Positions 51,486-62,200 of a stretch of 64,000 bases of DNA are shown here, piece by piece (within the stretch, counting starts at the first letter, position 1; the number at the start of each line of letters is the position of its first letter). The stretch spans positions 992,001-1,056,000 of the forward strand of contig NZ_FSRA01000001.1 in assembly GCF_900129465.1 (NCBI RefSeq), written 5' to 3'. The translations under genes and the position numbers were made by a program. Source of the stretch: Chitinophaga niabensis. GTDB lineage: Bacteria > Bacteroidota > Bacteroidia > Chitinophagales > Chitinophagaceae. The notes below the pieces were generated by a model. It saw only the letters and a program-made list of their open reading frames with translations, searched no databases and had not been told where the DNA came from.

Positions 51486-52949
51486 ATGAGATCTGCATTT
51501 TATTTCATCATCATATTTTTTACACTGGCAGTTACAGGCTGCGCCAAACTGGATGGTGTGCCGGAAGGTACCTACACCACAGGTAATTTTTATAAAACGG
51601 AAGCAGACGCTGTTTCTGCTGTTAATGCCGTGTATTCCGGCATGACCAGTTCCTATCTCTACAACCAGTTCATGGAAGTGATACAGTCGCAGGGCACAGA
51701 TGACTGTGAATGGGGATTTGGCCGCAACACCAGCAATACGGATAAAACGGCGCTGGATAAATTCACTTTCGATGCCGGCACCAATTTGTTCTACCAGTTC
51801 TGGAGCACTTCTTACCAGGTGATCAACCGGGCGAATGCAGCTGCGGAAAGCATTGGTGGCATGACGGCAGTTGGCAAGGAAAAAAAGGAACGGTTGCAGG
51901 CAGAAGCCCGCTTCGTACGGGGGCTGATGTATTTTAACCTCGTGCGCCTTTTCGGTGGAGTGCCGCTGCAACTTATACCTACCACTTCACTCAACAACCT
52001 GGCGGTTAAAAGAGCAACGGAAGAAGAAGTGTATGCGCAGATCATCGCAGACTTTCAGTTTGGTGCAGATCATCTGCCACCGGCTTACGATGCGGTGAAT
52101 GCAGGACGCGCTACAAGCGGGGCTGCCCTGGCCATGCTCGTTAAAACATACCTGACACGGAAGGAATATACAAAAGCAGTAGAAGAAGCAAGGAAAGTGA
52201 TGGCGACCGGCCGCTATTCGCTCTGGCCTTCCTACCAGGATGTATTCCTGATCGCCAATGAAAATAAAACTGAATCGATCTTTGAAGTACAGTTCCTGAG
52301 CGGGTCCGGCAATATTCCCAGCAGCTATGCAGGTTTTTATCGTCCTTCCTTCGATAAACGGCCGGGATTCGGAGGCAACGGAGATAACCCTGTTACCAAA
52401 AATCACTACGATGCCTATGCTGACGGAGATCTGAGAAGAGACGTTAATGTGATAAAGTATTCCTATACCGCCGATCCAAAAGCGCCCACCACCATCAAGA
52501 ACCCTTATTATGTTGCCAAGTTTAAAGATCCCGCAGCACTGAATGTGAACGACGGTGGCAATAACTATTACATCGTTCGGTATGCGGATGTGTTGCTGAT
52601 GTTTGCAGAAGCACTGTATTTGTCCAGCCCCGGCAGTACTGAAGCGCTGGAGGCATTTAACCAGGTAAGGAGGCGTGGATACGGGCTGCCTGTTAATACA
52701 CCCTCTGTGAGAGATCTTGCAGGAGGACTAAGTGTTACAGCCTTTCAGGATGCAGTGCTGAAAGAAAGAAGGCTGGAATTCGCATTTGAAGGGCAGCGGC
52801 GCTTTGATCTCTTGCGAACAGGTAAGCTGAAACAGGCAGTGAACGCACAGGATCCCACCATCATCGTGAGAGATTCAGATACGCTTTTCCCCATTCCATC
52901 ACAAGAGCGGGATACCAATCCCCTGTTGGAACAGAACCCGGGATTCTGA
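51486..52949 (+). CDS. SusD/RagB-family glycan-binding lipoprotein
   Basis: 487 residues. Lipoprotein signal MRSAFYFIIIFFTLAVTGC (Cys19). SusD pattern: EADAVSAVNAVYSGM, EARFVRGLMYFNLVRLFGGVPLQL, GAALAMLVKTYLTRKEYTKAVEEARKVM, and C-terminal YADVLLMFAEALYL, FNQVRRRGYGLP, LKERRLEFAFEGQRRFDLLRTGKL. It starts 16 bases after the SusC stop. Confidence 0.94.
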   Translation: MRSAFYFIIIFFTLAVTGCAKLDGVPEGTYTTGNFYKTEADAVSAVNAVYSGMTSSYLYNQFMEVIQSQGTDDCEWGFGRNTSNTDKTALDKFTFDAGTNLFYQFWSTSYQVINRANAAAESIGGMTAVGKEKKERLQAEARFVRGLMYFNLVRLFGGVPLQLIPTTSLNNLAVKRATEEEVYAQIIADFQFGADHLPPAYDAVNAGRATSGAALAMLVKTYLTRKEYTKAVEEARKVMATGRYSLWPSYQDVFLIANENKTESIFEVQFLSGSGNIPSSYAGFYRPSFDKRPGFGGNGDNPVTKNHYDAYADGDLRRDVNVIKYSYTADPKAPTTIKNPYYVAKFKDPAALNVNDGGNNYYIVRYADVLLMFAEALYLSSPGSTEALEAFNQVRRRGYGLPVNTPSVRDLAGGLSVTAFQDAVLKERRLEFAFEGQRRFDLLRTGKLKQAVNAQDPTIIVRDSDTLFPIPSQERDTNPLLEQNPGF

Positions 52950-52965
52950 TCATATAATTTTTTAC

Positions 52966-53002
52966 AGCTGGCACGAACAAGGTTTTACCTGTTCGTGCAG
53001 CT
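52966..53002 (+). repeat. Hairpin in the susD-oxidoreductase gap
   Basis: GCACGAACA (52971-52979) pairs with TGTTCGTGC (52990-52998), with outer AGCT/AGCT arms. There is no T tract; it probably stabilises the upstream mRNA or weakens read-through. Confidence 0.45.
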
Positions 53003-53028
53003 ATACTCATGCTTAAATATTGACGAAA

Positions 53029-54672
53029 ATGAAGACTTCAATTATCCGTGGCCTGATAGTAATCGTGGTTTTATTAACCGGCAACCGGCTGTTAGCCCAA
53101 AAACGCTGGGATGTATGTGTGTATGGAGAAACACCTGCGGGTATTACGGCAGCGATACAGGCAGCGAAAATGAATAAACAGGTATTGCTGATCAGTAATA
53201 CCGCACATTTGGGTGGCGTGGCCACTTCAGGGCTCACAGCTACAGACCTCAATAATTTCCGGAGCGCGGGTGGGCTTACGCGTGATTTTTACCAACGTTT
53301 ATATACCTACTACAGCGATAGCAGTGCATGGCGGAATGAGTCGAGGGACGTATATTTTGAACGCTCTAAAAAGCGCACTTTTTCCGGTAAGAACGATTCT
53401 CTGAAAATGCAATGGGTATATGAATCCCATGTAGGGGAAAACATCCTGAAAAAAATGTTACAGGAAGCCGGTGTTTCCGTGGTGTACAAAGAAAGACTAC
53501 AGTTGAAAAACGGCGTGGAAAAAAAGGACGCCAACATTGTTGCCATACGCATGGAAAACGGCCATCGTTATCAGGCTAAAATATTTATAGACGCTACCTA
53601 TGAAGGAGACCTGATGGCAAAGGCGGGCGTTTCTTACAGTGTAGGCAGGGAAGCGAACAGTGTTTATAACGAAACCCTGAATGGCATCAAGCTTAACGAA
53701 ATTATCGGTAAAGACCATGTTTCTATAGATCCCTATGTAAAAAAAGGGATGCCTTCTTCCGGTGTGTTGCCTTACCTGGAGCCCCGGATCCCGGGAGCAG
53801 ATGGGGAAGGCGATCACCGCACACAATCCTATTGTTACCGGATGACGCTGACAGACGATCCGGCGAACCGCATCAACATTGTAAAACCCGCGGGCTACCA
53901 GCCGCTCTGGTACGAGTTCCTGGCACGCATGCTGGAAATGAATCCCGGCCACATGCTGAAGAACATCATTTCCTTCACGCCTATGCCCAATAAAAAAACA
54001 GATACCAACCAGGCTGATTTTGTAGGGGCCAATTACGGATGGCCGGAAGGTAATTATGCAGACCGGGATAAGATCGCGCAGATGCATAAAACCTATGTAT
54101 TAGGCCTGCTTTGGTTCCTGGGTAACGATCCCCGGGTACCTGATTCGCTGCGGACAGAAATGAAACGCTGGGGTTTGCCGAAAGATGAGTTTAAGGACAA
54201 TGGCAACTTCCCTCATCAACTGTATGTGAGAGAGGCCCGGAGGATGGTGAGCGATTATGTGATGACAGAAAAGAACTGTAACGGGGAGGAGCCGGTACAG
54301 GATGCAGTTGCCGTAGCCACCTATCCGCTGGATTGCCATTATGTTTCCCGTGTGGTGGATGAGCAGGGAAGAGTGCATGCAGAGGGCAGTTACGGAAAAC
54401 AAAAGAACACCTATTATACGATCAGTTACCGTTCATTAAGACCGCGTTCGTCAGAAGCCCGCAACCTATTGGTGCCTGTATGTTTGTCGGCCTCGCACGT
54501 AGCTTATAGTTCTATTCGTATGGAGCCGGTATTCATGGTACTCGGCCAATCTGCAGGCACGGCTGCTGCATTGGCATTGGACCGTAATATCACCTTACAG
54601 GAATTACCGTATGATGTTTTGAAACCGGTATTGCTGAAAGATGGGCAGGTACTTTCACTCGACAGGAAATAA
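53029..54672 (+). CDS. Exported FAD-dependent oxidoreductase (FAD_oxidored family)
   Basis: 547 residues from ATG 53029 (a TTG at 53020 is not needed). Signal peptide MKTSIIRGLIVIVVLLTGNRLLAQ. FAD-binding start KRWDVCVYGETPAGITAAIQAAKMNKQVLLI, then LGGVATSGLTATDL, IFIDATYEGDLMAKAGVSY, and a C-terminal half with ARRMVSDYVMTEKNC and VCLSASHVAYSSIRMEPVFMVLGQSAGTAAALA. This family is frequent in glycan loci and is thought to oxidise or isomerise sugars in the periplasm. It is placed between susD and an MFS permease, so it probably acts on the imported glycan. Confidence 0.87.
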   Translation: MKTSIIRGLIVIVVLLTGNRLLAQKRWDVCVYGETPAGITAAIQAAKMNKQVLLISNTAHLGGVATSGLTATDLNNFRSAGGLTRDFYQRLYTYYSDSSAWRNESRDVYFERSKKRTFSGKNDSLKMQWVYESHVGENILKKMLQEAGVSVVYKERLQLKNGVEKKDANIVAIRMENGHRYQAKIFIDATYEGDLMAKAGVSYSVGREANSVYNETLNGIKLNEIIGKDHVSIDPYVKKGMPSSGVLPYLEPRIPGADGEGDHRTQSYCYRMTLTDDPANRINIVKPAGYQPLWYEFLARMLEMNPGHMLKNIISFTPMPNKKTDTNQADFVGANYGWPEGNYADRDKIAQMHKTYVLGLLWFLGNDPRVPDSLRTEMKRWGLPKDEFKDNGNFPHQLYVREARRMVSDYVMTEKNCNGEEPVQDAVAVATYPLDCHYVSRVVDEQGRVHAEGSYGKQKNTYYTISYRSLRPRSSEARNLLVPVCLSASHVAYSSIRMEPVFMVLGQSAGTAAALALDRNITLQELPYDVLKPVLLKDGQVLSLDRK

Positions 54673-54679
54673 CTAAAAT

Positions 54680-55906
54680 ATGAAAGGGTCAAACAAAGGT
54701 GCTGTTATTGCTGCGGTGATAGTAGCTTCTCTCGGATATTTTGTGGACATCTACGACCTGCTGCTCTTCAGCATCGTTCGGGTGCCCAGCCTGGAATCAA
54801 TCGGGTTGCGTGGGCAGGATGTAACAGACAAAGGCATTTTATTACTCAATGTACAGATGACCGGGATGCTGTTAGGCGGCATTCTCTGGGGAGTGCTGGG
54901 AGACAGGAAAGGAAGGCTCTCCGTGCTCTTCGGGTCTATCTTCCTTTATTCTGCTGCTAACATTGCCAATGGTTTTGTGGACAGTGTATGGTCTTATGCA
55001 CTCTGGCGTTTTATTGCCGGCCTTGGGCTGGCGGGTGAACTGGGAGCGGGCATCACACTCGTGGCTGAATTGATGCCAAAGGAAAAAAGAGGTTACGCCA
55101 CCACAATTGTTGCTGCTGTAGGTATCAGTGGTGCTGTGGCAGCTTATTTTGTTGCACAGCATTTCAGCTGGAGGACCAGCTTTTTCATCGGCGGCGGCCT
55201 GGGGCTTTTACTCCTGCTGCTGCGCATAGGTGTGGCAGAATCCGGTATGTTCGGTTCAGCAAAGCAGGCAGACAGCAGGGGGAACTTCCTTGCACTTTTC
55301 GCGAATGGAAAAAGGTTCCTCAAATACCTGCGCTGCATCCTGATAGGTGTACCGCTTTGGTTTGTTGTAGGTGTGCTGATCACCCTCTCCCCGGAATTTG
55401 GAAAGGTACTGGGGATCAGGGGAGATGTGAATGCTGGCGCTGCCGTAGCCTGGTGTTATGGAGGCCTTGTTGTAGGGGATATTTTCAGCGGCGCACTCAG
55501 CCAGTTGCTGAAAAGCAGGATCAGGGTGGTGTATGTCTACCTGTTCTGTTGCATGGCCGCAGTAAGTATTTATTTCCTGGCTTCGGGTATCAGCCTGCAG
55601 CTCTTTTACTGGGTTTGCGGACTGCTTGGTTTCTCCGTTGGTTATTGGGTAGTGTTCATGACCATTGCCACGGAACAGTTCGGTACTAATATCCGTGCAA
55701 CGGTTACTACCACTGTTCCCAACTTTGTGCGTGGCGCAGTTGTGCCACTCACTTTTCTTTTTCAATCTATGCAACTGCTTTTTAACGGCTCCCTTGTATA
55801 TGCCGGTATCAGCGTTGGTATAATTTGCCTGGCATTGGCCTTCTGGTCACTTGCCGGCATGCAGGAAACATTTCATAAAGACCTGGATTATTTGGAGGAA
55901 TGGTAG
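54680..55906 (+). CDS. MFS sugar-type transporter
   Basis: 408 residues with about twelve membrane segments. MFS signatures are LWGVLGDRKGRLSVLFGSIFLY between TM2 and TM3 and LRCILIGVPLWFVVGVLITL near the middle. The sequence resembles the sialate/organic-acid MFS branch, but substrate is not certain. Seven bases after the oxidoreductase stop, so probably co-translated. It would carry the periplasmic product of locus B across the inner membrane. Confidence 0.9.
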   Translation: MKGSNKGAVIAAVIVASLGYFVDIYDLLLFSIVRVPSLESIGLRGQDVTDKGILLLNVQMTGMLLGGILWGVLGDRKGRLSVLFGSIFLYSAANIANGFVDSVWSYALWRFIAGLGLAGELGAGITLVAELMPKEKRGYATTIVAAVGISGAVAAYFVAQHFSWRTSFFIGGGLGLLLLLLRIGVAESGMFGSAKQADSRGNFLALFANGKRFLKYLRCILIGVPLWFVVGVLITLSPEFGKVLGIRGDVNAGAAVAWCYGGLVVGDIFSGALSQLLKSRIRVVYVYLFCCMAAVSIYFLASGISLQLFYWVCGLLGFSVGYWVVFMTIATEQFGTNIRATVTTTVPNFVRGAVVPLTFLFQSMQLLFNGSLVYAGISVGIICLALAFWSLAGMQETFHKDLDYLEEW

Positions 55907-55937
55907 ATAAATAAACAATTTAAAATCAATTCCACTT

Positions 55938-58844
55938 ATGAAAAAACTGATACTTATGATGGCAATGCTGGTGGTTGCGGGCAACGCAATTGCACAGGCT
56001 GTTAAAACCACACTCACAGATTCTGCGGGTGTTTATACCCTGCGCCGCAATGGTGTGCCTTATCACATCAGGGGCGCAGCCGCCAATAATTTTCCTGTAC
56101 AGGTAGCCGCTTTCGGAGGTAATACCATCCGCACGTACAGCATCAACGATTCCACCGGCAGGTGGCTGGACAGTGCGGATGCTCATGGGATCACTGTTTG
56201 CCTCGGGTTGGGCGTCAAAAAGCAGCAGGAAATGAATTATGCGGATACTACTGCCGTGCGCCTGCAATATGAGAACATGCGGAACCAGGTGCTGGCATTT
56301 AAAGATCATCCGGCAGTATTGATGTGGGCAATAGGTAATGAAACAGATGCAAATTATAATAGCCTGGATACCGCTGCCAATATCCTTTTCTGGGATGCAC
56401 TCAACAGCATCGCTGAGATGGTCCATGAAACAGATACCAACCACCTTACCACCTGCGTATTGGTTAACTCTGACCTGAAGAAAATTAAACTACTGAAAGA
56501 ACGCTTCACTGCATTGGATATACTTTCTATCAATAGTTACGCGCCTAACATTCCCGGTGTTTTGGGAAACCTGCAAACCGCCGGCTGGACAAAGCCTTAT
56601 ATGATCACAGAATTTGGGCCAAGAGGTACCTGGCAGATGAATCCGGAACCCCTGAGGAAAATGCCATGGGGCGCATTTGTGGAGCAAACCAGTACAGAAA
56701 AAGCGGTGGTGTACCGCCAGGTTTACCTGGACCATATTGCTGCGAATGCATCCAACAACTGTCTCGGTGGTTTTGTGTTCGTATGGGGTTACCAGTCTTC
56801 CGGTGATGTAGTTACCTGGTTTGGACTGTATAGCAGGAAGGGAGAGGCTTTTGGCGCTACTGATGAAATGCAGTATGCATGGACGGGAGGGTATCCTTCT
56901 AACCGTGCTCCGGTGATCCGCAACAGGGATTCGCTGCTTTTCAATGGCAAACGCGCAGAAGATACAGTGATCGTAGAAGCCAATTCAATCAATACCGGAT
57001 GGGTCCGTGCCAGTGACCCTGATAATGATTCATTGCGTTACGAATGGCTGATCATTCCAGAAAACAGTATCATGGCAGGTGGAGATGCGAATGCCAGTTT
57101 GCCTGCGCTTCCGGGCCTGATCGTTTCGCAGGCAGCAGACAGTGCCCGTTTCCTGGCACCAGCTGCTGCCGGTAACTACCGGCTGTATGTATATGTGCAC
57201 GATCAGCGTGGCAAGATTGCCAATGCAGCTATTCCGTTTAAAGTAACACCATCCACAACCGGACGACTGATAAGATCAACTTCATCCGGAGGAAGCTGGT
57301 CGTTGCCCGGAAGCTGGCAGGGTGGCGTGGTGCCTGCAGATGCAGATACAGCAGTGATCATTACCGGAAGTACCATTACCATTAATTCGCCGGTGAAAGT
57401 AACACGTACAGAAATAGCTGGTACCCTTGGCTTCAATACTACCACAACGCATACCTTCAGTACGGGAGACCTGGTAGTGGAAACCACCGGCACATTCTAT
57501 GCCCGCAATGGTACCGTTGGCAGAACGATTACCGTTAACGGTAACCTGCTGAACAATGGTAATGCTGATTTTTCAAAAGCCAGTACCACACTGATCATGG
57601 GGCCCGCAGCAGATAGTACGCTGATTGGCGGAACAGGAACTTATACAAATGGCATCATCCGCAGCCTTACTATCAATAACCCCGCAGGTGTTGTGTTGCA
57701 AATACCTGTAAGCATTCCTTCCATATTAACACTTACTGCGGGCGTGTTTCATAACGGCGCAAATCTCACAATGGACAATACAAATGTAGGTGGCAGCGCC
57801 AGTTCTGTTAACTGCCAGATCAGGCGTTCACAGCATGCATCACTTGCCAATGCCTATACATTGGGAAGCACTGCTGCATTGTACGTTGTTTACAATCACG
57901 ATGTGAATGCACCCGCACAGCTCATGACGGAAGGTTTTGAGGTACCTCTTTCCCGGTCATTGCATAACATTACCATCAATAACCCGGATGGTGTGATGAT
58001 CAGCGATAGCCTCACACTTAAATCGAGCAATGCAGCTATTACGCTCACAGATGGGATCATTTACCTGCCTCCGGGGAAAGCACTGATCTGCACCAATACT
58101 TCATACAATGGTATAGCCGGTAGCAGCAACAGTTTTGTAAATGGTGCAGTGGCGTTGACTGCTGGTGCAACAGCTGTTACCAAAACATTTCCAACCGGAT
58201 CTGTGGAGCAATACAGGAAGGTGGTGTTAACAGGCCTGGCATCTGTTAGTGGTGCGGTAACGGTACAGGTATCTATTGATACTGCGGCCGGTACAACGGG
58301 TACAGGTATCAGCACTTTGTCTGCTGCAAGGCGCTGGCATTGCGGAGTGCGCAGTGGCAATCTTGCCGGGTTTACCAGTATTAGTATTGGCTATGGAGCA
58401 GACGATGGGGCAACGCAGGACAGGCTTGCATTCTCTTCTGCTTATACCGGTGCCTACAATGTAATACCATCTGATGCCAGCGCCGGAGATATGGTTACAA
58501 GCTCCACTGGTACTTATGGTGCGGGATGGTATACAACAGGGTTGAGCGGGAGCAGTATGCGACTGGCATATAAGCAGGCTATGTTCCCCGGAACAACGGT
58601 TGCTTTCATCTATCCTAATCCGGCATCTGATGCTATCTATATGGAGTTCCCGCAGGCATTGGAACAAAAGGTACGTGCAAGCCTGGTTGATCTGCGGGGA
58701 AGGGTTGTGCATTACTGGTTATTGGCCCAGGGACAGTTGCGGCAACGGCTCCCGCTTCCCCCGGAAACAGGCAGCGGAATTTACCTGCTGGTATTGGAGA
58801 GCAGCGGATTGCGGCAAACGTATAAAGTAGTGATACAGAAATAA
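55938..58844 (+). CDS. Large T9SS-secreted TIM-barrel glycosidase
   Basis: 968 residues with signal peptide (ends NAIAQA). Residues about 20-315 form a GH2-like TIM barrel: YHIRGAAANNFP, VLMWAIGNETDANY (Asn-Glu, acid/base), MITEFGPRGTW (Glu, nucleophile) and GGFVFVWGYQ. A cadherin/Ig-like linker (VIVEANSINTGWVRASDPDNDSLRYEW) follows, then a G8-like region (GSWSLPGSWQGGVVPADADTAVI) and a long beta-strand-rich part. The last ~80 residues (FIYPNPASDAIYMEF ... SGIYLLVLES) are a type A T9SS sorting domain, so it is exported by the type IX system. It ends locus B; substrate unknown. Confidence 0.85.
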   Translation: MKKLILMMAMLVVAGNAIAQAVKTTLTDSAGVYTLRRNGVPYHIRGAAANNFPVQVAAFGGNTIRTYSINDSTGRWLDSADAHGITVCLGLGVKKQQEMNYADTTAVRLQYENMRNQVLAFKDHPAVLMWAIGNETDANYNSLDTAANILFWDALNSIAEMVHETDTNHLTTCVLVNSDLKKIKLLKERFTALDILSINSYAPNIPGVLGNLQTAGWTKPYMITEFGPRGTWQMNPEPLRKMPWGAFVEQTSTEKAVVYRQVYLDHIAANASNNCLGGFVFVWGYQSSGDVVTWFGLYSRKGEAFGATDEMQYAWTGGYPSNRAPVIRNRDSLLFNGKRAEDTVIVEANSINTGWVRASDPDNDSLRYEWLIIPENSIMAGGDANASLPALPGLIVSQAADSARFLAPAAAGNYRLYVYVHDQRGKIANAAIPFKVTPSTTGRLIRSTSSGGSWSLPGSWQGGVVPADADTAVIITGSTITINSPVKVTRTEIAGTLGFNTTTTHTFSTGDLVVETTGTFYARNGTVGRTITVNGNLLNNGNADFSKASTTLIMGPAADSTLIGGTGTYTNGIIRSLTINNPAGVVLQIPVSIPSILTLTAGVFHNGANLTMDNTNVGGSASSVNCQIRRSQHASLANAYTLGSTAALYVVYNHDVNAPAQLMTEGFEVPLSRSLHNITINNPDGVMISDSLTLKSSNAAITLTDGIIYLPPGKALICTNTSYNGIAGSSNSFVNGAVALTAGATAVTKTFPTGSVEQYRKVVLTGLASVSGAVTVQVSIDTAAGTTGTGISTLSAARRWHCGVRSGNLAGFTSISIGYGADDGATQDRLAFSSAYTGAYNVIPSDASAGDMVTSSTGTYGAGWYTTGLSGSSMRLAYKQAMFPGTTVAFIYPNPASDAIYMEFPQALEQKVRASLVDLRGRVVHYWLLAQGQLRQRLPLPPETGSGIYLLVLESSGLRQTYKVVIQK

Positions 58845-58851
58845 TAAAATA

Positions 58852-58959
58852 ACCAGAACAGCGCTTGCCAATCTTTCCATCCGTTTCAGTACACGGGAAG
58901 CTATTGGTGAAGCATTGGAATGTCAGCCGGGAGATATTTTAGAATATGCAAAAGAATAA
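58852..58959 (+). pseudogene. C-terminal remnant of a small XRE/HTH_26 regulator
   Basis: After the glycosidase stop, the frame at 58852-58959 reads TRTALANLSIRFSTREAIGE and continues ALECQPGDILEYAKE then TAA. This is the second half of an HTH_26 (Cro/CI) regulator, whose usual C-terminus is ...IRFxTLEAICxALDCQPGDILEY. The first helices and any start codon are absent. It is a decayed or replaced gene; a terminator right behind it still serves as the end of locus B. Confidence 0.7.
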
Positions 58960-58960
58960 A

Positions 58961-58988
58961 AATGGGGCAGGAAATTGCCCCATTTTTG
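58961..58988 (+). terminator. Terminator after locus B / the XRE remnant
   Basis: aatggggca (58961-58969) pairs with tgccccatt (58976-58984), followed by T5. It is the first terminator after the glycosidase. Confidence 0.85.
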
Positions 58989-59060
58989 TTTTTAAATACC
59001 AGCAGTTTTTAACCCCGTTCCCACACATGAAGCCCACTTGAAAACTTTTCTCAAAGGAAA

Positions 59061-59091
59061 TTTGAAAAAGTAAGAAAAGACACTATATTTG
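59061..59091 (+). promoter_or_regulatory. Canonical promoter of locus C
   Basis: TTTG (59061-59064), a 19-base spacer, and TATATTTG (59084-59091) form a textbook Bacteroidota -33/-7 promoter. Transcription should start near 59098, giving a leader of about 155 bases before susC. Confidence 0.75.
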
Positions 59092-59178
59092 CTTGGTAGA
59101 ACAGAATAGAATAACACAGTAGTACACCACGCTACGGTTAATAATCAACCACGGATATATATGTATTTATCACGTACG

Positions 59179-59204
59179 CTCTATAGGCTACACAGCCAAT
59201 AGAG
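59179..59204 (+). promoter_or_regulatory. Leader hairpin of locus C
   Basis: CTCTAT (59179-59184) pairs with ATAGAG (59199-59204) and GGCT (59186-59189) with AGCC (59194-59197) around an ACAC loop, with one A-A mismatch. It lies in the long 5' leader, 49 bases before the susC start. The remaining bases from 58989 to 59253 hold only the promoter. Confidence 0.45.
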
Positions 59205-59253
59205 TGCTTAGCTATGCTATTGTTCACTGAAAACAACCTTTATTCACCACCTT

Positions 59254-62200
59254 ATGAATTGCGTTATGAATGCAAAAAAAGCTCCCATAATTCTATTATT
59301 GCTGCTGTTATGCCAGGCAATGTTATTTTCTGCTTTCGCTCAGAGTGATGGCAGGCTCTCCGGAAAAGTTACGGATATGAACGGTGAACCGCTTCCAGGG
59401 GTATCAGTAAAATTAACAGGTACAAAAACAGGTACTGTTACTGATGCGCTCGGAACGTTCTCATTAAGTATTTCACAGAAGACAGGTACACTGGAGTTGA
59501 GTTATATAGGTTTCGAGATCCAGATGGTGCCCTTCAATGCACAGACACTGTCAAATCTGAACATTCAGATGAAACAGGCCTCGTCTGTTGTTGATGAAGT
59601 GGTAGTGGTAGGAGCGAGGATGCGGAAAAGCGACCTCACAGGTGCAGTGGCAAATGTGGATTCCAAAACCTTACTGGAACGCCCCGCAACCAATGTGAAC
59701 CAGGCTTTGCAGGGACGCGTAGCGGGGGTGTTTATCAATAATGCCACCAAACCCGGCGATGATGCAACGATCAAGATCCGCGGGATCAATACCATCAATG
59801 CAGGTTCTTCTCCTATCTACGTGGTAGACGGGTTGGTAATGGAAAATAACCAGGGCGGATTCAATGCCATCAACCTGAATGACGTAGCCTCTGTACAGGT
59901 ACTGAAAGATGCGTCTGCTACTGCACTCTATGGTTCCAGGGGAGCAAACGGCGTTGTGGTGATCACTACCAAAAAGGGACAGCGAAGAGGAGGGGACGGA
60001 CTGGTTACCTATGATGGCTGGGTTGGCGTATCTAAGTTCTCTCAAATGCCGGAGACGCTGAATGCCACGCAGCTCTTTCAACTGAGAACGGATGCTTATG
60101 CCAACGGTTATATGAAAGATAACCCATCCGCTAACCGCCAGGATTATATCGATAACACCCTGATGAAAACCAATATCGCTTTCTCCCAGCAGGAGTTTGA
60201 TACCTACAACAGCGGCAGGAGCTTTAACTGGCTGGACCAGGTGACCCGTACCGGCCTTCAGCAGAATCATTCTTTAGGATTTTCCGGAGGCTCTGATCGT
60301 GGTGTATTCTATCTCAGCTTTGGATATGCAGGAACAAAAGGCCTCATTGAAAAAACAACCCAGGATAAATATACCGGCCGTTTTAACGCGGAATATGATG
60401 TGAAGAAGTGGTTGAAAGTAGGAACCAATACAGGTTTTACACGTACTAACGACGGCATCCCTTCTGATGATGTATATAATAAGTCCCTCGGCGCTAACCC
60501 GCTGTTAAACTATGATCCCTACAGGGACCCGGCTACAAGGTATACTTACGATTATCTTACTTTGTATTACCGTTCTCATGGCGATCAGAATAATAACGAC
60601 TTCAATCCGTTTAACTCGCTGAATATTGATCGGAAACGCAGCCGTAACAGGATTGCATCTACCAATTATATCAATATCAATCCAATTAAAGGATTGGACA
60701 TACGTTCCACTTATTCCATGGACTATGCTGCGCAAACATGGTTTGAGTTCACACCTAAGAATATCCAGGAAGCTATCCGCCATTACAATGGGGATGCACG
60801 TGCCAAACATGAAAGATGGAACGACCTTTACTGGCAATGGGATAACACCATCACCTATAATACTACCATCGCCAATGATCACAGGATCACTGCCCTGGCA
60901 GGTACCAGCTCCAGTAAACGCAGTTCTGATTATACCAAAGCGCAGGGAGACCGGTTTGCAAGTGACGACCTGTCTTACTACGACCTCGGTGGTGCTGCAG
61001 CAGTAGAAAAATCCGTACTGGGTTCTGACTTTTATAACTATTCGCTGTTATCCTTCTTTGCCCGGGTGAACTACAGCTATAAGGACAAATACTTCTTTAC
61101 AGCCACCACGCGGTACGATGGTTCATCGAGGTTCGCCGAAGGAAACCGCTGGGGTGTATTCCCTTCCTTCTCAGCCGGCTGGAATATCACGAACGAAGAT
61201 TTTATGAAGAACAATGGTTTGCTTAGCCTGCTGAAACTCCGTGCCGGATATGGTGTGGTAGGTAACCAGGATATTTCAAACTATGCTTTCCAGACATTGT
61301 ATGGCTCCCGGATAGATAATGGTAACGCGCTGATCGTAAATGATGGCAGAAGAGGTAATCCCGCTATCTCCTGGGAAAAGCAGAAGCAAAGCAATGTTGG
61401 TATTGACCTCGGTTTTTGGGATTCCAGGCTGACGGTAACGGCAGACGCGTTCTATATCAATAATGATAATATCCTGCTGGACCGTTCCCTGGCCACTACT
61501 ACAGGTTATACCAAAGAATGGCAGAACATTGGAATGGTGAACAACAAGGGGATCGAGGTTTCCGTGAATGCAGAAATAATCAGGAAAAAAGATTTCCAAT
61601 GGTCTGTTGCAGGAAACATTTCATTCGACAAGAACACGGTGAAGAAGTTATATGGTGATGTGGATGTGATCTACAATACCAATGAAAATGTGATCCAGCG
61701 GGAAGGGAATATCTTCCTTGGCAAATCCCTGAACACAATTTACACTTACCGTTCCGGTGGTGTAGCACAGGAATGGAACCGCTCTGAATGGGAAGGCAAG
61801 AATTACAATGGTAAAACTGTTGCGCTTGGCGATCTGTTCGCAAGAGATATTTCAGGCCCTAAAGGTGTGCCGGATGGCGTGGTGAATCAAATGGATATGG
61901 AAGTGGTAGCGAAGAAAGACCCTAAATTCTATGGTGGTTTTGCTACTGACCTCTCTTACAAAGGGTTTGCTTTAAACACGGTATTTACCTACTCTTACGG
62001 CGCTAAGAAGATAAGCGGATATTATGAAGGGCTGATCAACAGCATTGGTGAAAGCATGGCCTCTAAAGACCTGCTGAACAGGTGGACACCTCAGAACACC
62101 AATACCAATGTACCGCGCGTAATAGCGAATACCAGCTATAACAGGTATAATCCTTCTGACCTGGATTATGCTATCCAGGATGCATCTTACCTGCGCTTAT

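Noticed and set aside
58852..58959. The XRE fragment as an intact small gene
   Set aside because: There is no start codon before the conserved part and the first helices of the HTH fold are missing.
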